Shown piece by piece: positions 24,074 to 31,784 of a DNA stretch of 64,000 bases. The notes below the pieces were generated by a model. It did not search any database and was not told the DNA's origin. It saw nothing but the letters and a program-made list of their open reading frames with translations. Positions within the stretch are counted from its first letter, which is position 1. Every line of letters begins with the position of its first letter. The stretch is from NCBI GenBank assembly GCA_038233215.1, contig JBBSML010000010.1:20652-84651 (forward strand), written 5' to 3'. The stretch comes from JACDBZ01 sp038233215 (GTDB lineage Bacteria; Chloroflexota; Limnocylindria; QHBO01). The position numbers and the translations under genes are program-made.

Positions 24074-25657
24074 ATGTTATACGCAGAACGGCAGGGAGGC
24101 CACCGAGGGCGCATCGACTGGAGCGCGCTCCCGATCCATCCGCTCCTGGCAGCGGCGTACCCGGTCGTCTTCCTGTTCGCCACCAACGTCGCCGAGCAGG
24201 TGACGCTCGAGCCGCTGTGGGGTCCCCTGGGCCTGGCCGTCGGAGCAGCCGCAGTCTTCCTCGCGGCGGCCGCCCTCGTCCTGCGCAACTGGCACCGGGC
24301 CGCCCTGTTGACCACGGTGCTCGTCGCTGGCTTCTTCGGTTATGGCCACGCGTGGAATGCGGTCTCGGGGATCCTGGGAAGCCAATGGCCGCTCATCGGC
24401 GCATGGGTGGTCCTGGTCGGCATCGGTCTGTTCTTCGCCTGGCGTTCCGCCACCTGGGCACGAACCGCAACCCGAGCCCTCAACCTGGTCGCCGCCATCG
24501 CATTGCTCCTCAACGCCTGGACCGTTGCGGGCAGCATGGTCGCCCTGGGAACCGTTGACGCACCTCACGAGGAGCTGACAGACCTCCAACTGGCGCCATC
24601 AGATCCGGGCGAGCTGCCCGATGTCTACTACATCATCTTGGACCGCTATGCAGGATCGACCGCGCTGGCCGAGACCTACGGATTCGACAACGAGCCGTTC
24701 CTGACGGCCCTCGAGGAACGCGGATTCCGGATCGCGCGGAACGCTCACAGCAACTACATCAAGACACCGTTGTCGCTGGCCAGCTCGCTCAGCCTGGACT
24801 ATCTCGACGCCGATGCGCTGAAGGCCGAGGCCGAAACTGGCAAGGATCGCGAGCCGATCCATCGGCTGCTTCGCGAACGGCTGGCAGTCCCGACCGCGCT
24901 CAAGGAGCTGGGCTACGAGTATCTCCACATCGGCAACTGGTGGACGCCGTCCGCGACAAATGTCGACGCCGACCGGACGTTCCATTACGACGGACAGGAC
25001 GAGTTCTCGAGCGTCCTGGCACAGACAACACTGCTGCGTGCCGTCAACGAGCCCGAGTCAGCCCCCACCGACCCGTGGGATTGGCGCGTCCTGCGGGAGC
25101 ACACGCGGTACGCGCTCGATAAGCTGGACGAGATCCCCGCGCTTCCCGGCCCGAAATTCGTATTCGCCCACCTCCTGCTTCCGCACGACCCATACGTCTT
25201 CGACACCGATGGATCCTTCATGGATCGCGATCAGGTCGCGCGACAGGGACAGGTCGACAGCTACCGACGCCAGCTCAGCTACGCCAACGATCGGATGCTC
25301 CAGATGGTGGATCGCATCCTTGCGCAATCCGGCCCGGATGCGGTGATCATGCTCCAGGCAGACGAGGGGCCATTTCCGGCGCGATACCGTGCCGACGAAT
25401 GGGGCTTCGACTGGCATGATGCCCGGGACGACGAGCTCGAGGAGAAGTTCGGAATTCTGTACGCCATGCGCGTCCCCGACGCCGATCTTGACGCCGCGGG
25501 TTTCCATGACGCAATCACGCCTGTCAACACGTTCCGCATCATCTTCAACGCCCGCTTCGGCACCGACCTCCCGCTTCTCCCGGACCGTACCTGGGCTCAC
25601 ACCGACCTCTCGCACTTCTACGACTTCTTCGAGATCACCGACCGTTTGGTGCGATAG
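24074..25657 (+). CDS. Membrane-bound alkaline-phosphatase-fold (sulfatase-like) protein
   Basis: A 527-residue protein with about four or five N-terminal transmembrane helices (residues 20-160) and a large soluble domain from about residue 175. That domain opens with DVYYIILDRYAGSTALAETY, equivalent to the D-x-x-R metal/nucleophile start of LTA synthase and phosphoethanolamine transferase relatives, though the nucleophile is not certain. HLLLPHDPYVFD supplies the usual His-Asp pair and MLQADEGPF the second metal site. It probably transfers or hydrolyses a phospho- or sulfo-group on an envelope polymer. It is divergent from the two-gene small protein/methyltransferase unit. Confidence 0.75.
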   Translation: MLYAERQGGHRGRIDWSALPIHPLLAAAYPVVFLFATNVAEQVTLEPLWGPLGLAVGAAAVFLAAAALVLRNWHRAALLTTVLVAGFFGYGHAWNAVSGILGSQWPLIGAWVVLVGIGLFFAWRSATWARTATRALNLVAAIALLLNAWTVAGSMVALGTVDAPHEELTDLQLAPSDPGELPDVYYIILDRYAGSTALAETYGFDNEPFLTALEERGFRIARNAHSNYIKTPLSLASSLSLDYLDADALKAEAETGKDREPIHRLLRERLAVPTALKELGYEYLHIGNWWTPSATNVDADRTFHYDGQDEFSSVLAQTTLLRAVNEPESAPTDPWDWRVLREHTRYALDKLDEIPALPGPKFVFAHLLLPHDPYVFDTDGSFMDRDQVARQGQVDSYRRQLSYANDRMLQMVDRILAQSGPDAVIMLQADEGPFPARYRADEWGFDWHDARDDELEEKFGILYAMRVPDADLDAAGFHDAITPVNTFRIIFNARFGTDLPLLPDRTWAHTDLSHFYDFFEITDRLVR

Positions 25658-25745
25658 ACACTGGCCGGCGAAACGGCTGCTTCACGCGACGATATGGTGT
25701 GAATGTGGGGTCATGAGGCGCGGTGCGAAGGCCGACGGGCGAGTG

Positions 25746-27377
25746 TCAGGCGGTTGCGAGCACGGCTCGTTCGGCGAGGGCGATCGGCAGGCCGCCCGAG
25801 GACGTGATGCCGTCGTGGAAGGCGCGCAGCGCATTCGTGTCGGATGAACCGTGGGCAGCGAAAAAGGCCTCGCGAATGCGGAGGATCTCGAGGCTGCCGG
25901 TCAGATATGAAGAAGCCTGTGTGGGCCAGGCGCAGTAGCGCGTGACCTCGGCCCGGGCGGTCGGCTCGGTCAGGCCGGTTTTCGTGGTCATGTAGATGAC
26001 GGCCTCGTCCCAGGTCATCTCGCCCATGTGGAGCGACGTGTCGACGACGATCCGCGCCGCCCGAAAGATGGTCGCCTCGTACTGGTTCATCTCGTGGCGG
26101 AGGTCGGTGAAGAAGCCCTGCTCGCGCATCATCCGCTCGGCGTAGAGTGCCCATCCCTCGCTGAAATATGGGGTGCGAAACACCTGGCGCAGGCGCGACG
26201 GATTGGCCTTCGACATGACGAGATGCCAGTGATGTCCGGGGTAGGCCTCGTGCACGGCGGTTGTCGGGATGCCCGGATACGAGTTGGACGCGAGGCGCTT
26301 CTGGATCTCGTCCTCCGACGCGCCGTCCGGCGGGAATGGGACGAAGAAATGGCCGAGCATCCTGTCGCTGAATGGTGGGGGCGACATGTAGGACGCGACC
26401 GCCAGCACCGGACGCTGGAACGGCGGTGAGGGCACGACGGCGCACTCCTCGCCCTCCGGGAAGCTCACGAGCCGATGCTCCCGCAGGTACACGCGAGCGC
26501 GCTCGGTCCACGCTTCGTAACCGACCCGCATCTCTTCGGGAGTGCGCGGGTGGTCCTCGTTGAGCTCGTCAAGCACGGCCTTCCAGTCATCGGTCCCGCG
26601 CAGCTCGCGGGCGCACCGGGTCAGGTCGATCGCAAGTTCGTCGTATGCCGCCTGACCGCGATCTCGCAGTTCGCGCGCGCCGAAGCCGAGCAGCTCCTTC
26701 TCTCGCAGGAGGGCGCTGTAGCGCTCCTCACCGAGCATCCATTCGCCGGTCGCCTTCGGACGCATCGCCTCCAGGAAGGCGACGTAGCCGTCATAGGCCG
26801 ATCCGGACGCCTCCCCCGCCTCGGCAAGCTTTGCGCTCAACGCCCCGTCCTCGACCTGCGCCCGCAGAATCTCGCGCACGTACCGGGCGCCAGCGCGCGC
26901 CTGGTTCGCCGCGCGGTCCAGGAAGATAGCGGGCACCATGTCCGGCCGCAGATTGCGCTTGCCATCCTCTAGGTTCTGCGGAATGAGCTTCATGCGCGCC
27001 ACCGCCGCGTCGACGAGCTGTTCCATCGGCCGCAAGCGGTGCAGGAAGAGGCTGAAGATGCCCTGCATACCGGGATTCAGATAGGTGTCCGGCTGGCGGC
27101 GCCAGACCTCGAAGTCCTCGAGAATCTGCCGTCCGCGAAGAATGCTGATGACCAGGTCGCGGTCGATGGCATCGTCGAATGTGAGGCTGCTCACCTCGAC
27201 GGCGCGGAGACGCTCCAGCCATTCCGTATCGGCCGCGCGGCGTCGCTCGAAGGCGGTCTCCGACAGATCGTCGAGACGCTCGTCGTACTCGGTGAGTCCC
27301 AGGCCGCTGGCGCGGACCGGCGAGTCCTCAAATTCGGCGTCGAGGAAGTCGTTGGTCAACTCGGCAAACGACGGCAT
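25746..27377 (-). CDS. DUF885 family putative metallopeptidase, copy 2
   Basis: A 543-residue protein with the DUF885 motifs HEAYPGHH (about residue 378) and EGWALYAERMM (about 413). It is complete at both ends and lacks a signal peptide. It is a distant relative of the 15823-17487 gene, so the two probably have different substrates. An AAAGG sequence lies 8 bases before ATG 27377, and a TAGACT hexamer about 32 bases upstream would give a short leader. Its 3' end faces the sulfatase-fold gene across an 88-base gap with no clear hairpin. Confidence 0.85.
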   Translation of the reverse strand: MPSFAELTNDFLDAEFEDSPVRASGLGLTEYDERLDDLSETAFERRRAADTEWLERLRAVEVSSLTFDDAIDRDLVISILRGRQILEDFEVWRRQPDTYLNPGMQGIFSLFLHRLRPMEQLVDAAVARMKLIPQNLEDGKRNLRPDMVPAIFLDRAANQARAGARYVREILRAQVEDGALSAKLAEAGEASGSAYDGYVAFLEAMRPKATGEWMLGEERYSALLREKELLGFGARELRDRGQAAYDELAIDLTRCARELRGTDDWKAVLDELNEDHPRTPEEMRVGYEAWTERARVYLREHRLVSFPEGEECAVVPSPPFQRPVLAVASYMSPPPFSDRMLGHFFVPFPPDGASEDEIQKRLASNSYPGIPTTAVHEAYPGHHWHLVMSKANPSRLRQVFRTPYFSEGWALYAERMMREQGFFTDLRHEMNQYEATIFRAARIVVDTSLHMGEMTWDEAVIYMTTKTGLTEPTARAEVTRYCAWPTQASSYLTGSLEILRIREAFFAAHGSSDTNALRAFHDGITSSGGLPIALAERAVLATA

Positions 27378-27409
27378 GGGTCAACCTTTCTTGCAGCGCG
27401 GAGTCTTTG

Positions 27410-27415
27410 AGTCTA
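27410..27415 (-). promoter_or_regulatory. -10 hexamer TAGACT for the second DUF885 gene
   Basis: TAGACT, 32 bases before ATG 27377; here a leader with an AAAGG ribosome site follows. Confidence 0.4.
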
Positions 27416-27422
27416 GACCGAC

Positions 27423-27548
27423 ATGACCCGCCCCACGGGGCTAACGGCCATTCGGCGATGGCTTTCCGAATTGATGACCCGCCCCACGGGCGAAACGGAG
27501 AAGGAGCGTGACCTGCCTACGGATCTTGCCCGCACCACGGTCAAACGG
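27423..27548 (+). repeat. Three short hairpin-type repeat units upstream of crcB
   Basis: Units at 27423-27447, 27474-27498 and 27528-27548 follow the pattern CCCGCMCC-RCGG-N3-4-AACGG. The first two share 17 identical bases at an offset of 51. They belong to the same family as the units at 20363-20490. I see no gene between 27378 and 27603. Confidence 0.6.
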
Positions 27549-27598
27549 AGCATGAAAGGGACCCGCCTGCCTCGATCCTTGGTAGATAGCCACGCCCG

Positions 27599-27668
27599 GC
27601 GGGTCATCGGCGCGCGGGACCGATGATCTCCAGCACGGTCCCATCGGGACCGCGGAAATGGCACCACG
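27599..27668. repeat. 70-bp direct repeat flanking crcB, left copy
   Basis: Matches 28176-28245 at 69 of 70 positions (the mismatch is 27640 C against 28217 G). The right copy is the end of the VOC gene. Confidence 0.97.
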
Positions 27669-27692
27669 TGACTCCTTGCCGGATCTCCCCAA
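27604..27692 (-). pseudogene. VOC family gene remnant (C-terminal end only)
   Basis: The minus strand reads IGEIRQGVTWCHFRGPDG and then TVLEIIGPARR and TGA at 27604. The last 21 codons are almost identical to the end of the intact VOC gene at 28181-28540, whereas the residues before WCHF differ (GEIRQGVT against EIERTDAAA). It is therefore the tail of a second, divergent VOC copy, with everything upstream lost where the crcB riboswitch begins. Confidence 0.8.
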
Positions 27693-27708
27693 TGGCACAA
27701 TGCTCTAC

Positions 27709-27764
27709 ACACGGCGATGGAGCTCGCCACGCACTGCCCACCCCCAGGGATGATGGCTCCTATC
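27709..27764 (+). ncRNA. Fluoride riboswitch (crcB motif)
   Basis: The core GGCGATGGAGCTCGCC at 27713-27728 is the conserved first hairpin with its GATGG loop, and GATGATGGCTCCTA at 27749-27762 is the conserved 3' part; both match the known crcB-motif consensus closely. The CTCC at 27757-27760 can pair either with the aptamer's GGAG at 27719-27722 or with the identical GGAG ribosome site at 27784-27787 of crcB. This suggests control at translation: fluoride binding would hold CTCC in the aptamer and free the ribosome site. A CGATC-ACGTG-GATCG hairpin follows at 27764-27778; no U tract is present, so a transcription terminator is unlikely. Confidence 0.93.
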
Positions 27765-27794
27765 GATCACGTGGATCGCGCTTGGAGACTGCCT

Positions 27795-28169
27795 GTGGTT
27801 CCCTTCCTGCTCATCGGGATCGGCGGCTTTTTCGGAGCCATCGCCCGCTACACCGTCGACAACCGGCTCACCGCATGGACCGGCGGCGTAGTGCCGTGGG
27901 GCACCTTCGCCATCAACATGTCAGGCTCGTTCGCCGCCGGGCTCCTGTTCGCGCTCATCGTGGAGCGCACCAGTCTTCCGGCTGATCTGCGCGGTCCGGT
28001 GCTGGTCGGCTTTCTCGGCTCCTACACGACATTCTCGACCTGGACCCTTGAGAGCTGGCGCATGATCGACGACGGCGCCTGGCTATCCGCGGCGCTCAAC
28101 CTCGGCGGGTCGATGGTCATCGGCGTGATCGCGATCATGGCCGGCGTTGCAATCGGGAGGGCGCTGTAG
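27795..28169 (+). CDS. crcB: Fluoride ion channel CrcB/Fluc
   Basis: A 124-residue, four-helix channel subunit that forms dual-topology dimers and expels fluoride. GGFFGAIARY is near the N-terminus, the N-M-S-G-S-F motif is in helix 2 and G-F-L-G-S-Y-T-T-F-S-T-W in helix 3; the last two line the fluoride path. I place the start at GTG 27795, 7 bases after GGAG, because any start further upstream would translate the riboswitch. The gene lies between two copies of a VOC gene end. Confidence 0.93.
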   Translation: MVPFLLIGIGGFFGAIARYTVDNRLTAWTGGVVPWGTFAINMSGSFAAGLLFALIVERTSLPADLRGPVLVGFLGSYTTFSTWTLESWRMIDDGAWLSAALNLGGSMVIGVIAIMAGVAIGRAL

Positions 28170-28175
28170 TTCTCT

Positions 28176-28245
28176 GCGGGTCATCGGCGCGCGGGACCGA
28201 TGATCTCCAGCACGGTGCCATCGGGACCGCGGAAATGGCACCACG
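28176..28245. repeat. 70-bp direct repeat flanking crcB, right copy
   Basis: Covers the stop and last 21 codons of the intact VOC gene; partner of 27599-27668, offset 577. Confidence 0.97.
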
Positions 28246-28540
28246 CGGCGGCGTCGGTGCGCTCGATCTCGGTCAGGATCTCCAGGCCATCCGCCTCGAG
28301 CCGCGCACGGGTCGCATCAACATCGTCGACCCGCAAGCCGACCACAGGACCGGTGGTGAAGAAGGCATGGTCGGGATCCGCATCGGCGTAGACGTGGAGC
28401 TCGGCGTCGGTCCCGAGCCGGAACCACGTTGCACCAGCCGTGTCACGGATCACCTGGAGACCGATGAGATCGCGGAAGAGCCGAACCATCGAATCGAATC
28501 GATCCGTTCGAAAGCCGATGAAGCCGATGCCGTCACTCAC
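28181..28540 (-). CDS. VOC superfamily protein (glyoxalase/dioxygenase fold)
   Basis: A 119-residue single-subunit VOC protein with two beta-alpha-beta-beta-beta units, starting with an IGFIGFRTDRFDSMVRLF segment and ending CHFRGPDGTVLEIIGP, where the Glu is a usual metal ligand. The catalytic role is unknown; such proteins include glyoxalases, bleomycin-binding proteins and dioxygenases. Its GTG overlaps the asd stop (GTGA), so it is translated with asd. Its last codons are duplicated on the other side of crcB. Confidence 0.82.
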   Translation of the reverse strand: MSDGIGFIGFRTDRFDSMVRLFRDLIGLQVIRDTAGATWFRLGTDAELHVYADADPDHAFFTTGPVVGLRVDDVDATRARLEADGLEILTEIERTDAAAWCHFRGPDGTVLEIIGPARR

Positions 28541-29568
28541 CGCGGCGGCGGAACGAGGCGACCGAAGCGCTCAGGAGCGGCGGCGGCGGCCGACTGGATG
28601 GCGTTGAGCGCCGCGCCCTTGCGCAGGTTGTCGCTGCTGACCCAGAGAGCAAATCCACGTTCCCGCCCGGGAATGGCGCGAAGGCGGCCCACGAGGACGG
28701 GGTCGCGGCCCTCGATATCGAGCGGCATCGGGTGTCGCTTGGAACCGTCGGCAGGCCGATACTCGAGCCCGGGAGCACGGCGAAGGGCGGCGTCCAGCTC
28801 CGCAACCGTCGTGTCACGCTCGGTGCGGATGTGTAGCGCGACCGAATGGCCGGTATGGACCGGGACCCGGACGGTGGTCGCCGCCACGTCCAGATCAGGC
28901 ATCTCGAGGATCTTCCGCAGCTCGGCGTGGATCTTGTTCTCCTCACCGGTCCAGCCCTGCGCGTCGAGGACGTCGATCTGCGGCACCACCGAATCGGCAA
29001 TGCGGCCGTGAAACGGCGACCCATCCGCGGCATCACGGTGGTCGGTCCCGCGCTCGGCCTCGAAGGCGTCCAGCCCCTTGCGGCCGGCGCCACTCACTGC
29101 CTGGTATGACGCCAGGTCGACCGACACGAGTCCCGCCAGATCGCGGATCGGGGCCAGGGCGACCACCACGGCGGCGGTCGTGCAGTTTGGGTTGGCTATC
29201 AGGTTTCCGGGTCGATTGCGAGCCGCGTGCGCGTTGGCCTCCGGGACCACGAGCGGCACGTGATCGGCCAGGCGGAAGGCTGAGGAGTTGTCGACGACCA
29301 GCGGGATCGATGCACCAGGCCCGGCCATGATCTCGCGGCTCTGCGGCCCGTCGACGGCAAGGAACAGCACGTCCAGCTCGCCTGCATTCTCATCGGTCAG
29401 CAGATCAACCTTCACCGATGCGCCGCGATACTCGAGCGTCTTGCCCTCGTGGTGACCGAAGGCGCGCAGGCTCTCGGCCGGCAGGCCGGCATCGGCGAGG
29501 ATGGAGCAGAAGACTCCGCCGACGACGCCGCGCGCGCCAGCGATGCCGACGATAGGCCATGCATTCAT
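28537..29568 (-). CDS. asd: Aspartate-semialdehyde dehydrogenase
   Basis: A 343-residue enzyme of normal length. It reduces aspartyl phosphate to aspartate semialdehyde for Lys, Met and Thr synthesis. The NADP-binding loop GARGVVGGVF is at residues 11-20, the catalytic Cys is in NPNCTTAAV (about residue 128), and a GENKIHAELRKIL-like EENK substrate segment and the catalytic His in PVHTGHSVAL are present. TATCGT, 6 bases before ATG 29568, is its likely leaderless -10. Homoserine dehydrogenase lies upstream on the same strand, 45 bases away, with its own promoter. Confidence 0.95.
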   Translation of the reverse strand: MNAWPIVGIAGARGVVGGVFCSILADAGLPAESLRAFGHHEGKTLEYRGASVKVDLLTDENAGELDVLFLAVDGPQSREIMAGPGASIPLVVDNSSAFRLADHVPLVVPEANAHAARNRPGNLIANPNCTTAAVVVALAPIRDLAGLVSVDLASYQAVSGAGRKGLDAFEAERGTDHRDAADGSPFHGRIADSVVPQIDVLDAQGWTGEENKIHAELRKILEMPDLDVAATTVRVPVHTGHSVALHIRTERDTTVAELDAALRRAPGLEYRPADGSKRHPMPLDIEGRDPVLVGRLRAIPGRERGFALWVSSDNLRKGAALNAIQSAAAAAPERFGRLVPPPR

Positions 29569-29574
29569 GGTGGG

Positions 29575-29580
29575 ACGATA
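29575..29580 (-). promoter_or_regulatory. Leaderless -10 hexamer TATCGT for asd
   Basis: TATCGT, 6 bases before ATG 29568. Confidence 0.5.
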
Positions 29581-29612
29581 CCGCAGACGCCAATGGCTAG
29601 CCGCGAATGACC

Positions 29613-30527
29613 CTACGAAGGTCGGCCAAAGAGGATCGGACGCTCGCCGCCGACCAGGCGGGCAAGATCGGCGTAGACGGCTCCAGCAGTCACGCGCCCG
29701 CCGGCTCCTGGGCCGGACACCCGGAAGACCCCGGCATCGGCGACGGTGATCTCGAGCAGGTTCTCGATGCCCGCGGCGCGGGCAAGCGGATCAGCGCGGT
29801 CGAGCGGCATCGGCTTGACTGACATTCCTTGCTTCGTGGCTTCCGCCACGAGCCGGACGGTCTCACCCGCGGCAACGTTGAGCCCGACGATCCCGGTCGT
29901 GTCCACCTCCGTCTCGGGGAGCCAGGTGCCCCAGGCCACCGACGCCAGGATGGCGAGCTTCTGCGCAGCATCGCGGCCACCGACGTCGAAGCTGGGATCG
30001 GCCTCGGCGAAGCCCTGCTCTTGGGCCTCGCGCAGCGCCTCGTCGTAGCTGCGTCCCTCGCCCATGGCCGACAGGATGTAGGTCGTGGTGGCGTTCACGA
30101 TGCCGCGGATACGCTCGATGGCCCCGGTCGCGGCGAGGTGCGTGACGGTCTCGATCATCGGTGTACCGCCGCCGACGCTTGCGCTGCCGAGGAGCGCCGC
30201 CACGCGCCGATCAGCCAACCGGGCAAGCTCACCGCCGTGTGTGGCCAGGAGCGCCTTATTGGCCGTCACGTATGGTTTTCCGGCATCCAGCGCCAGCCGT
30301 GCCCACGTGAGCGGGACATCCACGCCTCCTGCCAGCTCGACCACGATATCGGCCTCGAGCGCCAGCTCCGCCGAACCGATCTCCACGCCTTCGGGCAGGC
30401 CGGCACGCTCTCGATCGCGCACGGCAACGCATTGCAGCGTGAGGGGGAGGGATCCTGAGCGCACGAGCGCGCCAAGGGCGGAGCCAACCGTCCCCCATCC
30501 AATGAGCCCGATGCGAAGGCGTTCCAT
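29613..30527 (-). CDS. Homoserine dehydrogenase, short form without ACT domain
   Basis: A 304-residue enzyme, IGLIGWGTVGSALG being the NAD(P)-binding loop. NKALLATHG holds the conserved Lys, GGGTPMIETV and GIVNATTTYILSAM the substrate region, and E-A-D-P-S-F-D-V-G-G-R-D-A-A-Q-K-L the family signature. Enzymes of about 430 residues carry a C-terminal ACT domain for threonine feedback; this one ends before it, so it is probably not inhibited by threonine in that way. It supplies homoserine from the asd product. TAGACT lies 6 bases before ATG 30527. Confidence 0.93.
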   Translation of the reverse strand: MERLRIGLIGWGTVGSALGALVRSGSLPLTLQCVAVRDRERAGLPEGVEIGSAELALEADIVVELAGGVDVPLTWARLALDAGKPYVTANKALLATHGGELARLADRRVAALLGSASVGGGTPMIETVTHLAATGAIERIRGIVNATTTYILSAMGEGRSYDEALREAQEQGFAEADPSFDVGGRDAAQKLAILASVAWGTWLPETEVDTTGIVGLNVAAGETVRLVAEATKQGMSVKPMPLDRADPLARAAGIENLLEITVADAGVFRVSGPGAGGRVTAGAVYADLARLVGGERPILFGRPS

Positions 30528-30533
30528 CGATGG

Positions 30534-30539
30534 AGTCTA
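30534..30539 (-). promoter_or_regulatory. Leaderless -10 hexamer TAGACT for homoserine dehydrogenase
   Basis: TAGACT, 6 bases before ATG 30527. Confidence 0.55.
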
Positions 30540-30609
30540 GACGCATCCCGCGCTTCCCCTTCCGCGATCGCCTCGACCGGACGAGGGCCACCGGGTGCCG
30601 CTGCCACGG

Positions 30610-30615
30610 TAGACT
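30610..30615 (+). promoter_or_regulatory. Leaderless -10 hexamer TAGACT for the NTF2-like gene
   Basis: TAGACT, 9 bases before ATG 30625. Confidence 0.4.
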
Positions 30616-30624
30616 GGGGTCGAT

Positions 30625-30960
30625 ATGGGTGCCACCGAGACCGTCGACCTGTTCTTCGAGCTCATCAACGACGACCACCGCGAGAAGGCCGTCGAGCTCT
30701 TCTCCGAAAACGCCGTCCTGGGCATCAGCGTTCCCGGCGGCGACGAGCGAACGAACCTGCGCGGCCGCGACAAGGTCGGCGGGTGGTTCATCCGGGCAGG
30801 CGACGGCTTTCGCATGTTCACCAATGACAGCCGCAACATGGGCGCCAGCTACATCGCCGATGTGACCGTCATGCGTCCGGGCGTTCCGTCCATGCAGGTC
30901 GAGGCCAACTTCCGCGTGGAGAACGGGCAGATCGTCGCCCTGTTCCTTCAACCGAACTAA
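30625..30960 (+). CDS. NTF2-like/SnoaL-like protein
   Basis: A 111-residue cone-shaped fold: an N-terminal helix (ATETVDLFFELINDDHREKA), a FSENAVLGISVPG turn and a run of beta strands ending VENGQIVALFLQPN. Such proteins are small ligand-binding or isomerase-like proteins; no catalytic Asp/His pair is obvious. It is isolated and transcribed away from homoserine dehydrogenase. Confidence 0.72.
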   Translation: MGATETVDLFFELINDDHREKAVELFSENAVLGISVPGGDERTNLRGRDKVGGWFIRAGDGFRMFTNDSRNMGASYIADVTVMRPGVPSMQVEANFRVENGQIVALFLQPN

Positions 30961-30970
30961 GACTGTTCGA

Positions 30971-30997
30971 AGGCCGCCCCTACGCTTCGGCGGGCCT
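30971..30997. terminator. Possible bidirectional hairpin between NTF2-like gene and cofE
   Basis: AGGCCGCC pairs with GGCGGGCCT across an 11-base loop, with one bulge. It lies in the 65-base convergent gap; there is no U tract. Confidence 0.35.
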
Positions 30998-31025
30998 CGC
31001 GTCCCGGTGCGATTTCGGGCCGACC

Positions 31026-31784
31026 TCAGAGAAACAGGTCTCGTCCAGGCTCCATGACCAGCACCGATGCGCCCTCCGCCGATGGGCGCCAATCGAACCC
31101 CCGCACGAGCACGACGGGACGCTGCGCCACCTTGCCGCCCGCCAGGTCGGCCGCGGAGGCCAGTTGGTCCGCGACCGCGATCACCGTCGCCTGCATCTCG
31201 CGACCGGCGGCGTCGGGTGCTCCTCGGAGGTCGAGAAGCGCCTCGATCCCGGCCGAGCCGATCGCCACGTTGACGATCCCGTTCCGCCACGGCCTGCCGA
31301 ACGAATCACTGATGATGACCGCGGGCGTCATTCCGGTACGTGCGCGCACCTTCTCGCGAATGTGCCGGGCGGACAGGTCCGGATCCTCCGGCAGCAGCGC
31401 TGCCACGTCGCCCCCTCCCACGTTGGACACGTCCACGCCCGCATTCGCGCACACCAGTCCGTGGCGGGTGCGGCTGATGATGAGGCCACCAGGTCCCATG
31501 CGGAGGATCGACGCCGACTCGCGCAGCACCAGTTCCACCTGGCGCGGGTCCTTTCCCCAGCGGCCCGCCCAAGAGCGCGCGAAGTCGGACGGCTCGACCG
31601 ATGCCAGCTCAACCAGCCGGCCCTCCGCCTTGGAGACGACCTTCTGTGTCACCACCAGCACGTCGGCATCGGCGAGGCCAACGTCGGAAGCAGCGGCTGC
31701 GTCGAGGATCAGGGCCGCCAGGTCATCGCCCGGAACGACCTCCGGGATGCCGTCGAGGCCGATGAGCTCGATGGACGACGTCAC
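31026..31784 (-). CDS. cofE: Coenzyme F420-0:L-glutamate ligase
   Basis: A 252-residue GTP-dependent ligase that adds the glutamate tail to F420-0. VVTQKVVSKAEGR near residue 45, RHGLVCANAGVDVSNV near 107 and SDSFGRPWRNGIVNVAIG near 158 are the family blocks. It is the stand-alone CofE form; the FbiB form of mycobacteria carries a fused nitroreductase-like domain that is absent here. The GTG start overlaps the cofC stop (GTGA). It is the last gene of the F420 operon. Confidence 0.95.
   Translation of the reverse strand: MTSSIELIGLDGIPEVVPGDDLAALILDAAAASDVGLADADVLVVTQKVVSKAEGRLVELASVEPSDFARSWAGRWGKDPRQVELVLRESASILRMGPGGLIISRTRHGLVCANAGVDVSNVGGGDVAALLPEDPDLSARHIREKVRARTGMTPAVIISDSFGRPWRNGIVNVAIGSAGIEALLDLRGAPDAAGREMQATVIAVADQLASAADLAGGKVAQRPVVLVRGFDWRPSAEGASVLVMEPGRDLFL

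Noticed and set aside
27717..27794. N-terminal extension of crcB from an earlier ATG
   Set aside because: It would translate the fluoride riboswitch; the GTG at 27795 has GGAG 7 bases upstream and gives the usual CrcB length.
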